Positions 16,727 to 25,482 of a DNA stretch of 32,490 bases are shown here, piece by piece. Source of the DNA: Flavobacteriaceae bacterium (GTDB lineage Bacteria > Bacteroidota > Bacteroidia > Flavobacteriales > Flavobacteriaceae); assembly GCA_947457105.1 (NCBI GenBank), contig CANGUP010000017.1, positions 1 through 32,490 on the forward strand. Reading direction: 5' to 3'. Numbering within the stretch: position 1 is the first letter of the stretch; each line of letters starts with the position of its first letter. Under the pieces are notes generated by a model that was not told the origin of the DNA, searched no databases, and saw only the letters and a program-made list of their open reading frames with translations. A program made the position numbers and the translations under genes.

Positions 16727-17542
16727 ATGATTATTCCAAAAACAAGAGAAGAAATTGAGTTAATGCGCGAAAGTGCATTGTTAGTTTCTAAAACATTGGG
16801 CGAAATTGCAAAAGTTATTAAACCTGGTGTAACTACATTACAATTAGACAAGTTAGCTGAAGAATTTATTCGAGATAATGGTGGTGTTCCGGGATTTCTT
16901 GGACTTTATGGTTTTCCAAATTCTTTGTGTATGAGTCCAAATGCTCAAGTAGTTCATGGAATTCCAAATGCAAAACCCTTGGAAGAAGGTGATGTAATTT
17001 CAGTAGATTGTGGTGTTTTGATGAATGAATTTTATGGTGACCACGCTTATAGTTTTGAAATTGGTGAAGTTGCTCCTGAAGTAAAAAAACTTCTTAAAGT
17101 GACTAAAGAAAGTCTTTATGTTGGAATAAGAGAATTTCGTTCAGGAAATAGAGTTGAAGATGTAGGAAATGCAATTCAAAAATATTGTGAAGGTCATGGA
17201 TATGGTGTGGTTCGTGAACTCGTTGGTCACGGTTTAGGAAGAAAAATGCACGAAGATCCAGAAATGCCAAATTACGGAAAACGCGGTCGTGGAAAATTTT
17301 TTGTGGAAGGCATGGTTGTTGCTATTGAACCAATGATAAACATGGGTACAAAAAACATAAAACAACTAAAAGATGGTTGGACCATTCTAACAGCCGACGG
17401 AAAACCAAGTGCTCATTTTGAACACAATGTAGCTTTAATAGACGGAAAACCAGAAATTTTATCGACTTTCAAATACATTTATGATACTTTAGGAATTGTA
17501 AGTGATGAGGAAAAGGAGTTTAGAAATCATTATACATTGTAA
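16727..17542 (+). CDS. map: Type I methionine aminopeptidase
   Basis: This cytoplasmic metalloenzyme removes the initiator methionine from new proteins. The five metal ligands are recognisable: Asp in VISVDCGVLMNEFYGD, a second Asp in GDHAYSF, His in LVGHGLGRKMHEDP, Glu in VAIEPMINMG and Glu in SAHFEHNVALI. The start is placed at the ATG at 16727 (MIIPKTREEIELMRESA), which aligns with the usual N-terminus and gives 271 residues; the 10 extra codons in the ORF track fall inside the promoter. It is monocistronic as far as can be seen, with a GxxExxY gene 63 bases downstream. Confidence 0.97.
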   Translation: MIIPKTREEIELMRESALLVSKTLGEIAKVIKPGVTTLQLDKLAEEFIRDNGGVPGFLGLYGFPNSLCMSPNAQVVHGIPNAKPLEEGDVISVDCGVLMNEFYGDHAYSFEIGEVAPEVKKLLKVTKESLYVGIREFRSGNRVEDVGNAIQKYCEGHGYGVVRELVGHGLGRKMHEDPEMPNYGKRGRGKFFVEGMVVAIEPMINMGTKNIKQLKDGWTILTADGKPSAHFEHNVALIDGKPEILSTFKYIYDTLGIVSDEEKEFRNHYTL

Positions 17543-17565
17543 TTTTATACGAATTTTATTTAATC

Positions 17566-17602
17566 CACTAAGATTCACAAAAGTGATACAAAGATTCGCA
17601 AA
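17566..17602 (+). repeat. Left inverted flank of the GxxExxY gene
   Basis: Short phrases of the form CACAAAG-ATT recur about every ten bases: CACTAAGATT, CACAAAAGTGA, TACAAAGATT, CGCAAAA. The stretch matches the reverse complement of 18010-18046 at about 28 of 37 positions and runs up to the gene's ATG at 17606. Confidence 0.7.
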
Positions 17603-17605
17603 AAA

Positions 17606-18016
17606 ATGGTAGACGAAAATATAAATAAGATCGACTCTGATTTAGAAGCTATAGCTTATAAAGTTATTGGTCTCGCTATTGAAGTTCATCGAACTCTTGG
17701 TCCAGGACTATTAGAATCAGCATACCAAGAATGTTTATTATTTGAGATTTCAAATGCAGGCTTAAAAGTTGAGAAAGAAAAACTTTTGCCAATAAAATAC
17801 AAAGAAATTCAACTTAATCACGGCTATAAAATTGATCTTTTAATTGAAGATAAATTGGTTATAGAATTGAAGACAGTTGAAAATTTCACAACAGTTCATT
17901 ATGCTCAAATTTTAACATATTTAAAACTTGGGAAGTATCCTTTGGGATTACTTTTTAACTTTAATTCTAAAATTTTACGAAACAACATAAAACGATTTAT
18001 AAATACTCCTTCGTGA
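17606..18016 (+). CDS. GxxExxY family protein (PD-(D/E)XK nuclease-like)
   Basis: This is a 136-residue member of the GxxExxY family, shown by VHRTLGPGLLESAYQECL. The second half carries a PD-(D/E)XK nuclease-like core (KIDLLIEDKLVIELKTVENF), with Asp, Glu and Lys in the expected order, followed by HYAQILTYLK and GLLFNF, as in the nuclease superfamily. The family's biological role is not established; a nuclease or nucleic-acid function is inferred from the fold. Inverted arrays of short repeats flank it, and the last codons and stop lie inside the right-hand array. It stands between map and a methyltransferase without functional relation to either, as an inserted cassette would. Confidence 0.9.
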   Translation: MVDENINKIDSDLEAIAYKVIGLAIEVHRTLGPGLLESAYQECLLFEISNAGLKVEKEKLLPIKYKEIQLNHGYKIDLLIEDKLVIELKTVENFTTVHYAQILTYLKLGKYPLGLLFNFNSKILRNNIKRFINTPS

Positions 18017-18046
18017 GACTTTGTGTCTCCTTTGTGAATCTTTGCG
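18010..18046 (-). repeat. Right inverted flank of the GxxExxY gene
   Basis: Read on the minus strand it consists of CGCAAAGATT, CACAAAGGAGA, CACAAAGTCT and CACGAAGG. These match the left flank in inverted orientation. It overlaps the last codons and stop of the GxxExxY gene and ends 10 bases before the start of the next gene. Confidence 0.7.
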
Positions 18047-18056
18047 AAACAAAAAA

Positions 18057-18827
18057 ATGAAGAAACTATTCAAGTTCATATTAAATACCATTCCTCGTCC
18101 GATATTGATTCGTTTGAGTATTGTAGTGCGTCCTATTTTGGCATTTTTGTTAAAAGGAAGTCGTTTTACTGATCCCATTGATGGAAAAAGTTTTAGAATG
18201 TTTTTGCCTTATGGTTATGGAAATCAAAGAAATAACGTTCTTTCTCCGAGCACTTTGTCATTAGAAAGACATCGTTTATTGTGGTTGTATTTACAAAACG
18301 AAACTGATTTTTTTACTTCAAAAGAAAAGAAAAAGGTATTACATTTTGCTCCTGAACAAGAGTTTTACAAACGTTTCAAGAAGCAAACTAACATCGATTA
18401 TACTACAACTGATTTACTTTCGCCCTTGGCAGATGTAAAAGCTGATATTTGCAATTTACCGTTTGAAGATAATCAATACGATTTAATTCTTTGCAACCAC
18501 GTTTTAGAACACATTCCAGATGACACTAAAGCCATGCAAGAATTGTTTAGAGTTTTAAAACCCGGCGGAATGGGAATCTTTCAAATTCCACAGGATTTAT
18601 CGAGAGCAATTACTTTTTCTGATGATACTATTGTTGACCAAAAAGAAAGAGCCAAAATCTTTGGGCAATATGATCACGTTCGTGTATACGGAAGAGATTA
18701 TTTTGACAAATTAAGAAGCATCGGATTTAGAGTTATCGAAGAGGATTATACTTCTAAACTTACACCAGAATTAGTAGAAAAATATTGTTTAGCAAAAGGC
18801 GAAATTATCCCAGTTTGTTTTAAATAA
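18057..18827 (+). CDS. Class I SAM-dependent methyltransferase
   Basis: This is a methyltransferase with the Methyltransf_11 type core, 256 residues from the ATG at 18057 (MKKLFKFILNTIPRP); the ORF track's TTG start at 18021 falls inside the repeat array. The motif order is unusual at the SAM loop: VLHFAPEQEFYKRFKK stands where the E/DxGxGxG loop is common. It then has TTTDLLSPLADVKADICNLPFEDNQYDLILCNHVLEHIPDDTKAMQELFRVLKPGG, which is clear for motifs II-VI. A hydrophobic N-terminal stretch (residues about 12-37) may anchor it to the membrane. The substrate is unknown. The gene may depend on a promoter in or beyond the GxxExxY cassette; none is seen in the short spacer. Confidence 0.88.
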   Translation: MKKLFKFILNTIPRPILIRLSIVVRPILAFLLKGSRFTDPIDGKSFRMFLPYGYGNQRNNVLSPSTLSLERHRLLWLYLQNETDFFTSKEKKKVLHFAPEQEFYKRFKKQTNIDYTTTDLLSPLADVKADICNLPFEDNQYDLILCNHVLEHIPDDTKAMQELFRVLKPGGMGIFQIPQDLSRAITFSDDTIVDQKERAKIFGQYDHVRVYGRDYFDKLRSIGFRVIEEDYTSKLTPELVEKYCLAKGEIIPVCFK

Positions 18828-18843
18828 TTCCAATATAAAAAAC

Positions 18844-18879
18844 AAAACCCTGTTAACTTTTACATTAACAGGGTTTTTT
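18844..18879. terminator. Bidirectional terminator between methyltransferase and M16 peptidase
   Basis: A 13-bp perfect stem AAAACCCTGTTAA/TTAACAGGGTTTT with an 8-base loop is followed by Ts, with As on the other side. It serves both convergent genes. Confidence 0.92.
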
Positions 18880-18897
18880 AGTTTTCAAAGAAATCTA

Positions 18898-21708
18898 TTA
18901 TTTCGTTTCTGGCATTAGAATTCCAATAACTTTATCTTTAGTTAGATACTTTTTAGCTACATCTTGAATTTCTTTAGCTGTTACGCTATTGATTTTTTCT
19001 TCCATTGATAAAACTTCTTCAGCAGACGATGAAAACGTGTAAGCTTTTGTAAAATTACTCAACCAAAATCTGTTTTCCTTACTGTCTTTTTTAAAGTCGG
19101 CAATTTCACCTTCTTTAAATTTGGCTACATCTTTTTCATCTGGACCATTATCAATAATTTTTTGCAATTCATTTAAAGCAGAAGCTGTTAATTTCTCAGC
19201 ATTTTCTGGTCCGCATGGGAAACCTATACTAAAATTATACGACCCGCTTGGCACTTTATTTAGGCTTCCTCTTGCAGAAACTCCGTAAACACCACTTTCA
19301 TTTTCTCTTAATTCTTCAATTAATTTTATAGTAAGAACTTCACCCAAAGCTTGAATTGCCATAGCTTCTTTTGGAGAATAAGTTGTGTCACCATAATACA
19401 TAATCGTTACATTACTTTTAGGATCGGAACCTTTATTAACAACTTTTTTCAAGTCACCTTTTACCATTCTATATCCTAAATCTATTGCTTTTTCTTTAGT
19501 AGTGTTTGAAGGCAACGATGCAATATATTTTGCCGAAAATTCTTCAATTTGTTTATCATCTACGTTACCAACGAAGAAAAATTCGAAATCTCCAGCATTG
19601 GCAAAACGCTCTTTGTATTTATCATAGGCCAATTTATAATCGGTTGCTGTCCATGCTTTTTCGTCAGGAAATATACCAATAAACCTTGGATTGTCTTTCA
19701 TTAAATAGCCATAAAATTCTTGTTGAAAGTACACATTAGGTTGCGACGATAAATTCTTGAAAAAAGCCGATTGTTTTTGTTTGTAACTCTCAAATGCTTC
19801 GTTATCATAATTTAAATCGGTCATGTAAGCATGTGCCATTTGAAATAAATATTCCAAATCTTTTGGCGTAGTACTTCCTCTTAAACCTTCGGTAACATTA
19901 CTTATATATGGACTTACATTGGCAATTTTACCCGACATAAACTTGTCAATATCATTTTTCTTTAATCCAGAAAAACCTGCTTCGGTTAATCCACTATTAG
20001 CAAACTGAACTTTCCTTAACTCTTCATTACTATAAATACTCATTCCTCCAAAACTTACCGCTTCCATTAAAATTTCATCATTTTTAAAATCGGTTTTCTT
20101 GTACGTAACTTTAGCACCATTAGATAAAACTAAAGTTGTAGTTCCAAGTTTAGCATTAGTTTCTTTTTTTACAACTGAACCAGCTTTTATCTCTTTTCTA
20201 ATCAAACTTGAGGCAAGAGCCGTTTCTTTGTAAGCAGTAATACCAGAATCATCTGCATTTATAACAGCTAAAACTTCGGCTTCAGTTACTTTTTTCAAAC
20301 CTTCTTTTTCTGGACCAGTTAACAGCACAAATCTATTTTCATCTTTAATGAAATTTTTAATCAAACCATTAGTTTCTGATAAAGAAATACTTGGAATCAT
20401 CTTTTTCACCGCTTCAAATTCCCATTCAATTCCTGGTGCAGGAACATTTTCTAGAAAATAAGATTGGTATTCCGACACAAATCGCTCTGAGTTGGTTTTA
20501 TCTTTTTCTTTAAAAGTTCTTTCATAATTCGCAATAACTTCTGCTTTAGCTCTATCCAATTCGCCTTGCGTAAATCCGAATTTTTTTGCTCTATTATTTT
20601 CTGTTACCAATACTTTTAATGCCTCCAATTGCTTCTCTTCAGACATCATTGCAAACGATTGATAGGCTTCTTTAGTTCTAGCAAATGTTCCACCATGATA
20701 AGAATATCCGTAAACAAATGGTGGATTTGGTGCATTGGTTAATTCTTGCAATCTATTATTTAACATGGTAGTAAATAATCCTTTAACCAAATCTTCTCTA
20801 TAATCATTTACTGTTACAGTAGGTTTTGGTTTTTCCAGATCATTATAAAGAAGTTGTACTTGTGCATCAGACGATTCTTTATCGGTTTCTATACTAACGA
20901 ACGTTTCTTTGTGATTTGGAACTTCATAAATTTTTCGTGGTTTTGCGTTTTTAGGATTTTTATAATTTGCAAAATGCGCAATTACTTTTTTCTCCATTTC
21001 GGCAACATCAATATCGCCAACTACAATAACCGACATCAAATCGGGACGATACCAATCTTTATAAAAACTAACTAATTTATCGTAGGTAAACTTTTCTAAA
21101 ATTTCTTTTTTTCCAATAGGAAGACGCTCTGCATATTGCGAGTTGTTCATCATTTTTGGTAAATATCGGTCCATCATTCGCTTGTCTGCACCAAGACCTA
21201 ATCTATATTCTTCTAGAACAACGCCGCGTTCTTTATCTATTTCTTCTGGAGTTAAATTGGCATTAAAAGCCCAATCTTCAATAATTTGAAATCCTTTTTC
21301 TAACTTTTCAGGACTATCGGATGGAATCGGTAAAAAGTATACCGTCTCGTCAAAACTTGTGTAAGCATTTAAGTGTTGCCCAAATTTTACTCCTATACTT
21401 TGCAAATAATCTACCAATTCATTTTTTGGAAAACGTTTCGTACCATTAAAACACATGTGTTCCATAAAGTGAGCCAAACCTCTTTGCTCATCGGTTTCAA
21501 GAATAGATCCAGCGTTGATAACTAATCGCAAATCGACCTTTTTTTCTGGTTTTGCGTTTTTTCTAATGTAATAAGTTAAACCGTTTTTTAGTTTTCCGGT
21601 TTTCACATTAGAATCAAAAGGAATTTTATCATCACCGTTTAAATCTTGCGCTAACAATGACAATGGAACTGCCAACAAGAATAGCATTGTTTTTCTAATT
21701 TTATTCAT
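18898..21708 (-). CDS. M16 family zinc metallopeptidase (pitrilysin-like)
   Basis: This is a large exported peptidase of 936 residues. A signal peptide is present (MNKIRKTMLFLLAVPLSLLAQ). The inverted zinc motif HXXEH is seen as H80-FM-E83-H84 in RGLAHFMEHMCFNGT, and the third ligand is probably E160 in DKERGVVLEEYR. The arrangement fits two M16/M16_C pairs in one chain: an active N-terminal half and an inactive C-terminal half that helps hold substrate (around ESGVYGVSARGSLNKVPSGSYNFSIGFPCGPENAE). The likely role is degradation of peptides in the periplasm. It is monocistronic, divergent from the T9SS plug gene and convergent with the methyltransferase. A -7-like box TATATTTA lies at 21730-21737, one mismatch from consensus. 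Confidence 0.95.
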   Translation of the reverse strand: MNKIRKTMLFLLAVPLSLLAQDLNGDDKIPFDSNVKTGKLKNGLTYYIRKNAKPEKKVDLRLVINAGSILETDEQRGLAHFMEHMCFNGTKRFPKNELVDYLQSIGVKFGQHLNAYTSFDETVYFLPIPSDSPEKLEKGFQIIEDWAFNANLTPEEIDKERGVVLEEYRLGLGADKRMMDRYLPKMMNNSQYAERLPIGKKEILEKFTYDKLVSFYKDWYRPDLMSVIVVGDIDVAEMEKKVIAHFANYKNPKNAKPRKIYEVPNHKETFVSIETDKESSDAQVQLLYNDLEKPKPTVTVNDYREDLVKGLFTTMLNNRLQELTNAPNPPFVYGYSYHGGTFARTKEAYQSFAMMSEEKQLEALKVLVTENNRAKKFGFTQGELDRAKAEVIANYERTFKEKDKTNSERFVSEYQSYFLENVPAPGIEWEFEAVKKMIPSISLSETNGLIKNFIKDENRFVLLTGPEKEGLKKVTEAEVLAVINADDSGITAYKETALASSLIRKEIKAGSVVKKETNAKLGTTTLVLSNGAKVTYKKTDFKNDEILMEAVSFGGMSIYSNEELRKVQFANSGLTEAGFSGLKKNDIDKFMSGKIANVSPYISNVTEGLRGSTTPKDLEYLFQMAHAYMTDLNYDNEAFESYKQKQSAFFKNLSSQPNVYFQQEFYGYLMKDNPRFIGIFPDEKAWTATDYKLAYDKYKERFANAGDFEFFFVGNVDDKQIEEFSAKYIASLPSNTTKEKAIDLGYRMVKGDLKKVVNKGSDPKSNVTIMYYGDTTYSPKEAMAIQALGEVLTIKLIEELRENESGVYGVSARGSLNKVPSGSYNFSIGFPCGPENAEKLTASALNELQKIIDNGPDEKDVAKFKEGEIADFKKDSKENRFWLSNFTKAYTFSSSAEEVLSMEEKINSVTAKEIQDVAKKYLTKDKVIGILMPETK

Positions 21709-21877
21709 AATTTGTGGTTTAATTTGTACTAAATATATTACATAACTCGAAATTAAATCGTTTATTGTAACACATTTAACAAAAATTTATAAAGTCAAGA
21801 ATACAGAAATATAGGCTTGGCACAATATTAGATTATAATTATTGTTATATTTACACTTCTTAAAATTTTAGACTCCA

Positions 21878-23125
21878 ATGAAACATAAATTATTATTTTT
21901 ATTGTCTGTTTGTTTTTCATCAATTCTTTACTCTCAAGAAAAAGAAGTTAATCCTCCTTACCATATCAAAACAATATCTTTTGTTCAAAACGGACAGAAT
22001 GTTGTTCCGTTATTTCAATTAGGAGACTCTTTCCAATTGCAATTTGATGATTTACATGGAACAGAAGATAATTATTATTACAAAATAACACATTGCGATT
22101 ATGATTGGAAACAGTCGCAGTTATCAATCAATGAATATCTTGTTGGTTTTGATAATCAACGTATCCAAGAGTATATTAATTCCTTGAATGCTTTACAAAT
22201 TTATTCCCACTATAGAATCCCATTCCCAAATAAACTGACACAATTAAAAGTTAGTGGTAATTATGTAATTAGTATTCTAAATGAAGATCAAGAAGTTGTT
22301 TTCGCTAGAAAATTTATAGTATATGAGCCTTTAGTTTCGGTACCAATGCAAGTTAAAAGAGCAAGAAATGTAAAAGATGTTGATTTTAAACATAACCTTG
22401 ATTTTGCTGTAAGGTCTAACACTATAACGTTTCAAAGCCCATTACAAAATGTTAAAGTACTTTTGCTGCAGAACGGAAAACTCAATAATGCAATAAGCGA
22501 TATAAAGCCCATGTATACTGTCGGTAATGACTTGATTTATAAATACGATCGCGAAACACAATTTTGGGCAGGTAACGAATATCTTTTTTTTGAAAATAAA
22601 AATATTAGAGGCGCAAATAACAGCATTGCGCGAATTGATACCGAAGGCGGTTTGTATAATTGTTATTTGTACACAAGCAATGCAAGAGCAAAAAATCCGT
22701 ATACTTATTGGCCAGACATAAATGGAAATTTTAGCATTAAAAATATAAGCGCAGAAAATGATGAGATTGAAGCCGATTACGCATGGATCTACTTTACCTT
22801 ATCAGCACCATCTTTTTATCAAAATAAAGACATCTATATTACAGGAATGTTTAATAACCACGCTATTACTGATGAAAATAAAATGGAATACAATGAAAAA
22901 AAAGGTATTTATGAAAAAGCTTTAATGATCAAACAAGGTTTCACTAATTTCATTTACACGATTGCAGATAAAAATGGTAAAATTGATGAATCAAATGCAA
23001 TTGATGGTAATTTCTTTCAAACTGAGAATAATTATTTCGCAATAGTTTATTATCGTGAAAACAATCAAAGATATGATAGAGTTATTGGAAAAGGAGTTGC
23101 AACTTCAACAGACATAATCAATTAA
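21878..23125 (+). CDS. Type IX secretion system plug protein (DUF5103)
   Basis: This is a 415-residue exported protein matching the DUF5103 family, identified in Flavobacterium johnsoniae as the Plug that closes the SprA outer-membrane translocon of the type IX secretion system. A signal peptide is present (MKHKLLFLLSVCFSSILYSQ). Family segments include YYYKITHCDYDWKQSQLSINEYLVGFDNQRIQEY, NALQIYSHYRIPFPN and LKVSGNYVISILNEDQEVVFARKFIVYE, which builds an all-beta fold. It would act on the periplasmic face of the outer membrane. It is alone in its unit; the T9SS-targeted protein 2.4 kb downstream is a plausible client of the same system. The -7 box is weak (TATATTTA at about 21848). Confidence 0.92.
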   Translation: MKHKLLFLLSVCFSSILYSQEKEVNPPYHIKTISFVQNGQNVVPLFQLGDSFQLQFDDLHGTEDNYYYKITHCDYDWKQSQLSINEYLVGFDNQRIQEYINSLNALQIYSHYRIPFPNKLTQLKVSGNYVISILNEDQEVVFARKFIVYEPLVSVPMQVKRARNVKDVDFKHNLDFAVRSNTITFQSPLQNVKVLLLQNGKLNNAISDIKPMYTVGNDLIYKYDRETQFWAGNEYLFFENKNIRGANNSIARIDTEGGLYNCYLYTSNARAKNPYTYWPDINGNFSIKNISAENDEIEADYAWIYFTLSAPSFYQNKDIYITGMFNNHAITDENKMEYNEKKGIYEKALMIKQGFTNFIYTIADKNGKIDESNAIDGNFFQTENNYFAIVYYRENNQRYDRVIGKGVATSTDIIN

Positions 23126-23162
23126 AAATCTTTAACATAAAAATCACATTGGTTTTTTTTAT

Positions 23163-23170
23163 TATTTTTG
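23163..23170 (+). promoter_or_regulatory. -7 box of apaG
   Basis: TATTTTTG is a perfect -7 match, 22 bases before the ATG at 23193. The -33 element is unclear. Confidence 0.5.
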
Positions 23171-23192
23171 TAACTTTACAAAAATTTTGATT

Positions 23193-23579
23193 ATGGTTTC
23201 TCAAATTACAAGAGGCATAAAAATATCAGTAATAACTAGTTTTGAAGGCACCTACTTCAAGAACTACAAGATTCATTTTGCCTTTTCTTATGAGATAACT
23301 ATAGAAAATCACAGCAAGGATTCGGTTCAATTGACCTCACGTCATTGGGAAATTTTTGACTCACTTAATGATATTGAAGTAGTTGATGGTGAAGGTGTTA
23401 TCGGTAAAAAGCCAGTGCTAAAACCAGGAGAATCTCACACTTATAGTTCAGGATGTTTACTATCTTCTCCACATGGAGCAATGCGCGGATTCTTCAACAT
23501 GATCAACTTTACTTCAACTAAAAATTTTAGAGTTATTGTGCCAACATTTCGTTTGAGTGCACCTTATGCTCTAAACTAA
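23193..23579 (+). CDS. apaG: ApaG family protein
   Basis: This is a small beta-sandwich protein of the ApaG family, 128 residues from the ATG at 23193; the ORF track's TTG start adds two codons. Clear features are the strand pattern HFAFSYEITIENHSKDSVQLTSRHWEIFDS, the EVVDGEGVIGKKPVLKPGESHTYSSGC core and SSPHGAMRGFF. Bacterial ApaG was linked to cobalt and magnesium efflux phenotypes, but its molecular role remains uncertain; the fold resembles fibronectin type III and eukaryotic F-box A-type partners. It is monocistronic and lies between the T9SS plug and the P5C dehydrogenase genes. Confidence 0.95.
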   Translation: MVSQITRGIKISVITSFEGTYFKNYKIHFAFSYEITIENHSKDSVQLTSRHWEIFDSLNDIEVVDGEGVIGKKPVLKPGESHTYSSGCLLSSPHGAMRGFFNMINFTSTKNFRVIVPTFRLSAPYALN

Positions 23580-23665
23580 TAAACTTTTATTTCTTAAAAA
23601 TATATTCTAAATTTCTCTCGAAAAGTTTCGTAACATTTGTTATCAAAAATTTAAATTTTCCTTTG

Positions 23666-23673
23666 TACTTTTG
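23666..23673 (+). promoter_or_regulatory. -7 box of the P5C dehydrogenase gene
   Basis: TACTTTTG matches TAnnTTTG perfectly and lies 71 bases before the ATG, leaving a leader of about 65 bases. A TTTG at 23636-23639 is too far (26-base spacer) for a standard -33. Confidence 0.5.
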
Positions 23674-23744
23674 TTACAAATTAAATAATTCGCATTATTT
23701 GAATTATCTATTTATCAAATTGTCTAATTTTCAAAATATAAAAT

Positions 23745-25373
23745 ATGCCTAAAGGATTCTTTCACGTACCGAAAGCGGTTAATGAACCTGTAAAATCATA
23801 CGCTCCAAATTCTCCAGAAAAAGCAGCTGTTTTAGCCGCTTACAAGAAAATGTGGAACGAAACAATCGATGTTCCAATGTATATTGGTTCAGAACAAATT
23901 AAAACTGGAAACACCAAAACAATGTCTGCGCCACATGACCACCAACATATCGTTGGAACCTATCATTTGGCCGAAAAATCTCATGTAGAAAAAGCTATAG
24001 CTTCAGCATTAGAAGCAAGAATAAAATGGTCACAAATGCCTTGGGAACACCGAGCAGCCATCTTTTTAAAAGCCGCTGAATTAATTGCTGGACCTTATCG
24101 TGCAAGAATCAATGCTGCAACCATGATTGCTCAATCAAAAACCATTTTTCAAGCAGAAATTGATGCATCGTGTGAATTGATTGACTTTTTGCGTTACAAC
24201 GTAGAATTCATGACGCAAATTTATCAAGACCAACCAACTTCAAATTCAGATGTTTGGAATAAGGTAGAATATCGTCCGTTAGAAGGTTTTGTTTATGCAA
24301 TTACTCCTTTTAACTTTACTGCAATTGCTGCAAATCTTCCAGCTAGCGCTGCTTTAATGGGAAATACAGTTGTTTGGAAACCAAGTGATAGCCAAGTTTT
24401 TTCTGCAAAAATTATTATTGATATTTTCAGAGAAGCAGGAGTTCCTGATGGAGTTATTAACGTAGTTTTTGGTGATCCTGTGATGATTACGGATACTGTT
24501 TTAGCATCACCAGATTTTGCTGGAGTTCACTATACAGGTTCAACATTCGTTTTCAAAGAAATTTGGAAGAAAATTGGAACTCAAATTCATACTTACAAAA
24601 CGTATCCTAGAATAGTTGGAGAAACTGGAGGAAAAGATTTTGTTGTAGCTCATCCATCAGCAAATGTAAAACAAGTAGTAACTGGAATTACTCGCGGTGC
24701 CTTTGAATTTCAAGGTCAAAAATGTTCGGCTGCTTCAAGAGCTTACATTCCTCAAAGTTTATGGCCAGCCGTAAAAGAGCAATTAATTATTGATGTAAAT
24801 TCAATGAAAATGGGAAGTCCAGAAGATTTTTCAAATTTCATTACAGCAGTAATTCACGAAGGTTCGTTTGACAAATTAGCAAGTTATATCGACCAAGCCA
24901 AAAAAGATGCTGATGCGGAAATTATTCTTGGCGGAAATTATGATAAATCAAAAGGATATTTCATCGAACCTACAGTTATAATTACCACAAATCCAAAATA
25001 TACAACAATGGAAACAGAACTTTTTGGTCCTGTAATCACTATTTATGTGTATGAAGATGCTAAATGGAACGAAACTTTAAAATTAGTTGACGAGACTTCA
25101 GAATATGCATTAACTGGTGCTATTTTCAGCCAAGACCGATATGCAACAATTGAAGCAACAAAAGCTTTAGAAAACGCTGCTGGAAATTTCTATATCAACG
25201 ACAAACCAACTGGTGCTGTTGTAGGAATGCAACCTTTTGGAGGAGCAAGAGCTTCTGGAACAAACGATAAAGCAGGTTCAATGCAAAATTTATTGCGTTG
25301 GGTTTCGCCAAGAACTATAAAAGAAACTTTTGTAACTCCAGAAGATTACAGATATCCATTTTTAGGAGAATAG
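23745..25373 (+). CDS. pruA: L-glutamate gamma-semialdehyde dehydrogenase (1-pyrroline-5-carboxylate dehydrogenase)
   Basis: This NAD+-dependent enzyme oxidises glutamate semialdehyde to glutamate, the second step of proline breakdown. The 542-residue length is that of the stand-alone P5C dehydrogenase. The aldehyde dehydrogenase motifs are the cofactor region (PFNFTAIAANLPASAALMGNTVVWKPS), the catalytic Glu region (RIVGETGGKDFVVAHPSA), the nucleophile Cys at about 327 in FEFQGQKCSAASRAYIP, and the substrate-binding C-terminal QPFGGARASGTNDKAG. It has its own promoter and terminator. No proline dehydrogenase gene is present in this window. Confidence 0.95.
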   Translation: MPKGFFHVPKAVNEPVKSYAPNSPEKAAVLAAYKKMWNETIDVPMYIGSEQIKTGNTKTMSAPHDHQHIVGTYHLAEKSHVEKAIASALEARIKWSQMPWEHRAAIFLKAAELIAGPYRARINAATMIAQSKTIFQAEIDASCELIDFLRYNVEFMTQIYQDQPTSNSDVWNKVEYRPLEGFVYAITPFNFTAIAANLPASAALMGNTVVWKPSDSQVFSAKIIIDIFREAGVPDGVINVVFGDPVMITDTVLASPDFAGVHYTGSTFVFKEIWKKIGTQIHTYKTYPRIVGETGGKDFVVAHPSANVKQVVTGITRGAFEFQGQKCSAASRAYIPQSLWPAVKEQLIIDVNSMKMGSPEDFSNFITAVIHEGSFDKLASYIDQAKKDADAEIILGGNYDKSKGYFIEPTVIITTNPKYTTMETELFGPVITIYVYEDAKWNETLKLVDETSEYALTGAIFSQDRYATIEATKALENAAGNFYINDKPTGAVVGMQPFGGARASGTNDKAGSMQNLLRWVSPRTIKETFVTPEDYRYPFLGE

Positions 25374-25396
25374 TTTTAAGTACGAAGTAAAATTTT

Positions 25397-25430
25397 AAAA
25401 GCTCAATCAGAAATGTTTGAGCTTTTTTTT
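25397..25430 (+). terminator. Terminator of the P5C dehydrogenase gene
   Basis: A 10-bp stem AAAAGCTCAA/TTGAGCTTTT with a 10-base loop is followed by a run of Ts. Confidence 0.9.
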
Positions 25431-25431
25431 A

Positions 25432-25462
25432 TTTGGCTGATTACTAATTTTTTGTATCTTCG
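25432..25462 (+). promoter_or_regulatory. Promoter of the T9SS-targeted hydrolase
   Basis: TTTG (25432-25435), a 19-base spacer and TATCTTCG (25455-25462, one mismatch from TAnnTTTG) form a Bacteroidetes promoter. It is immediately downstream of the previous terminator and about 20 bases before the ATG. Confidence 0.6.
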
Positions 25463-25482
25463 AAATTCAAAACCAACAAACT

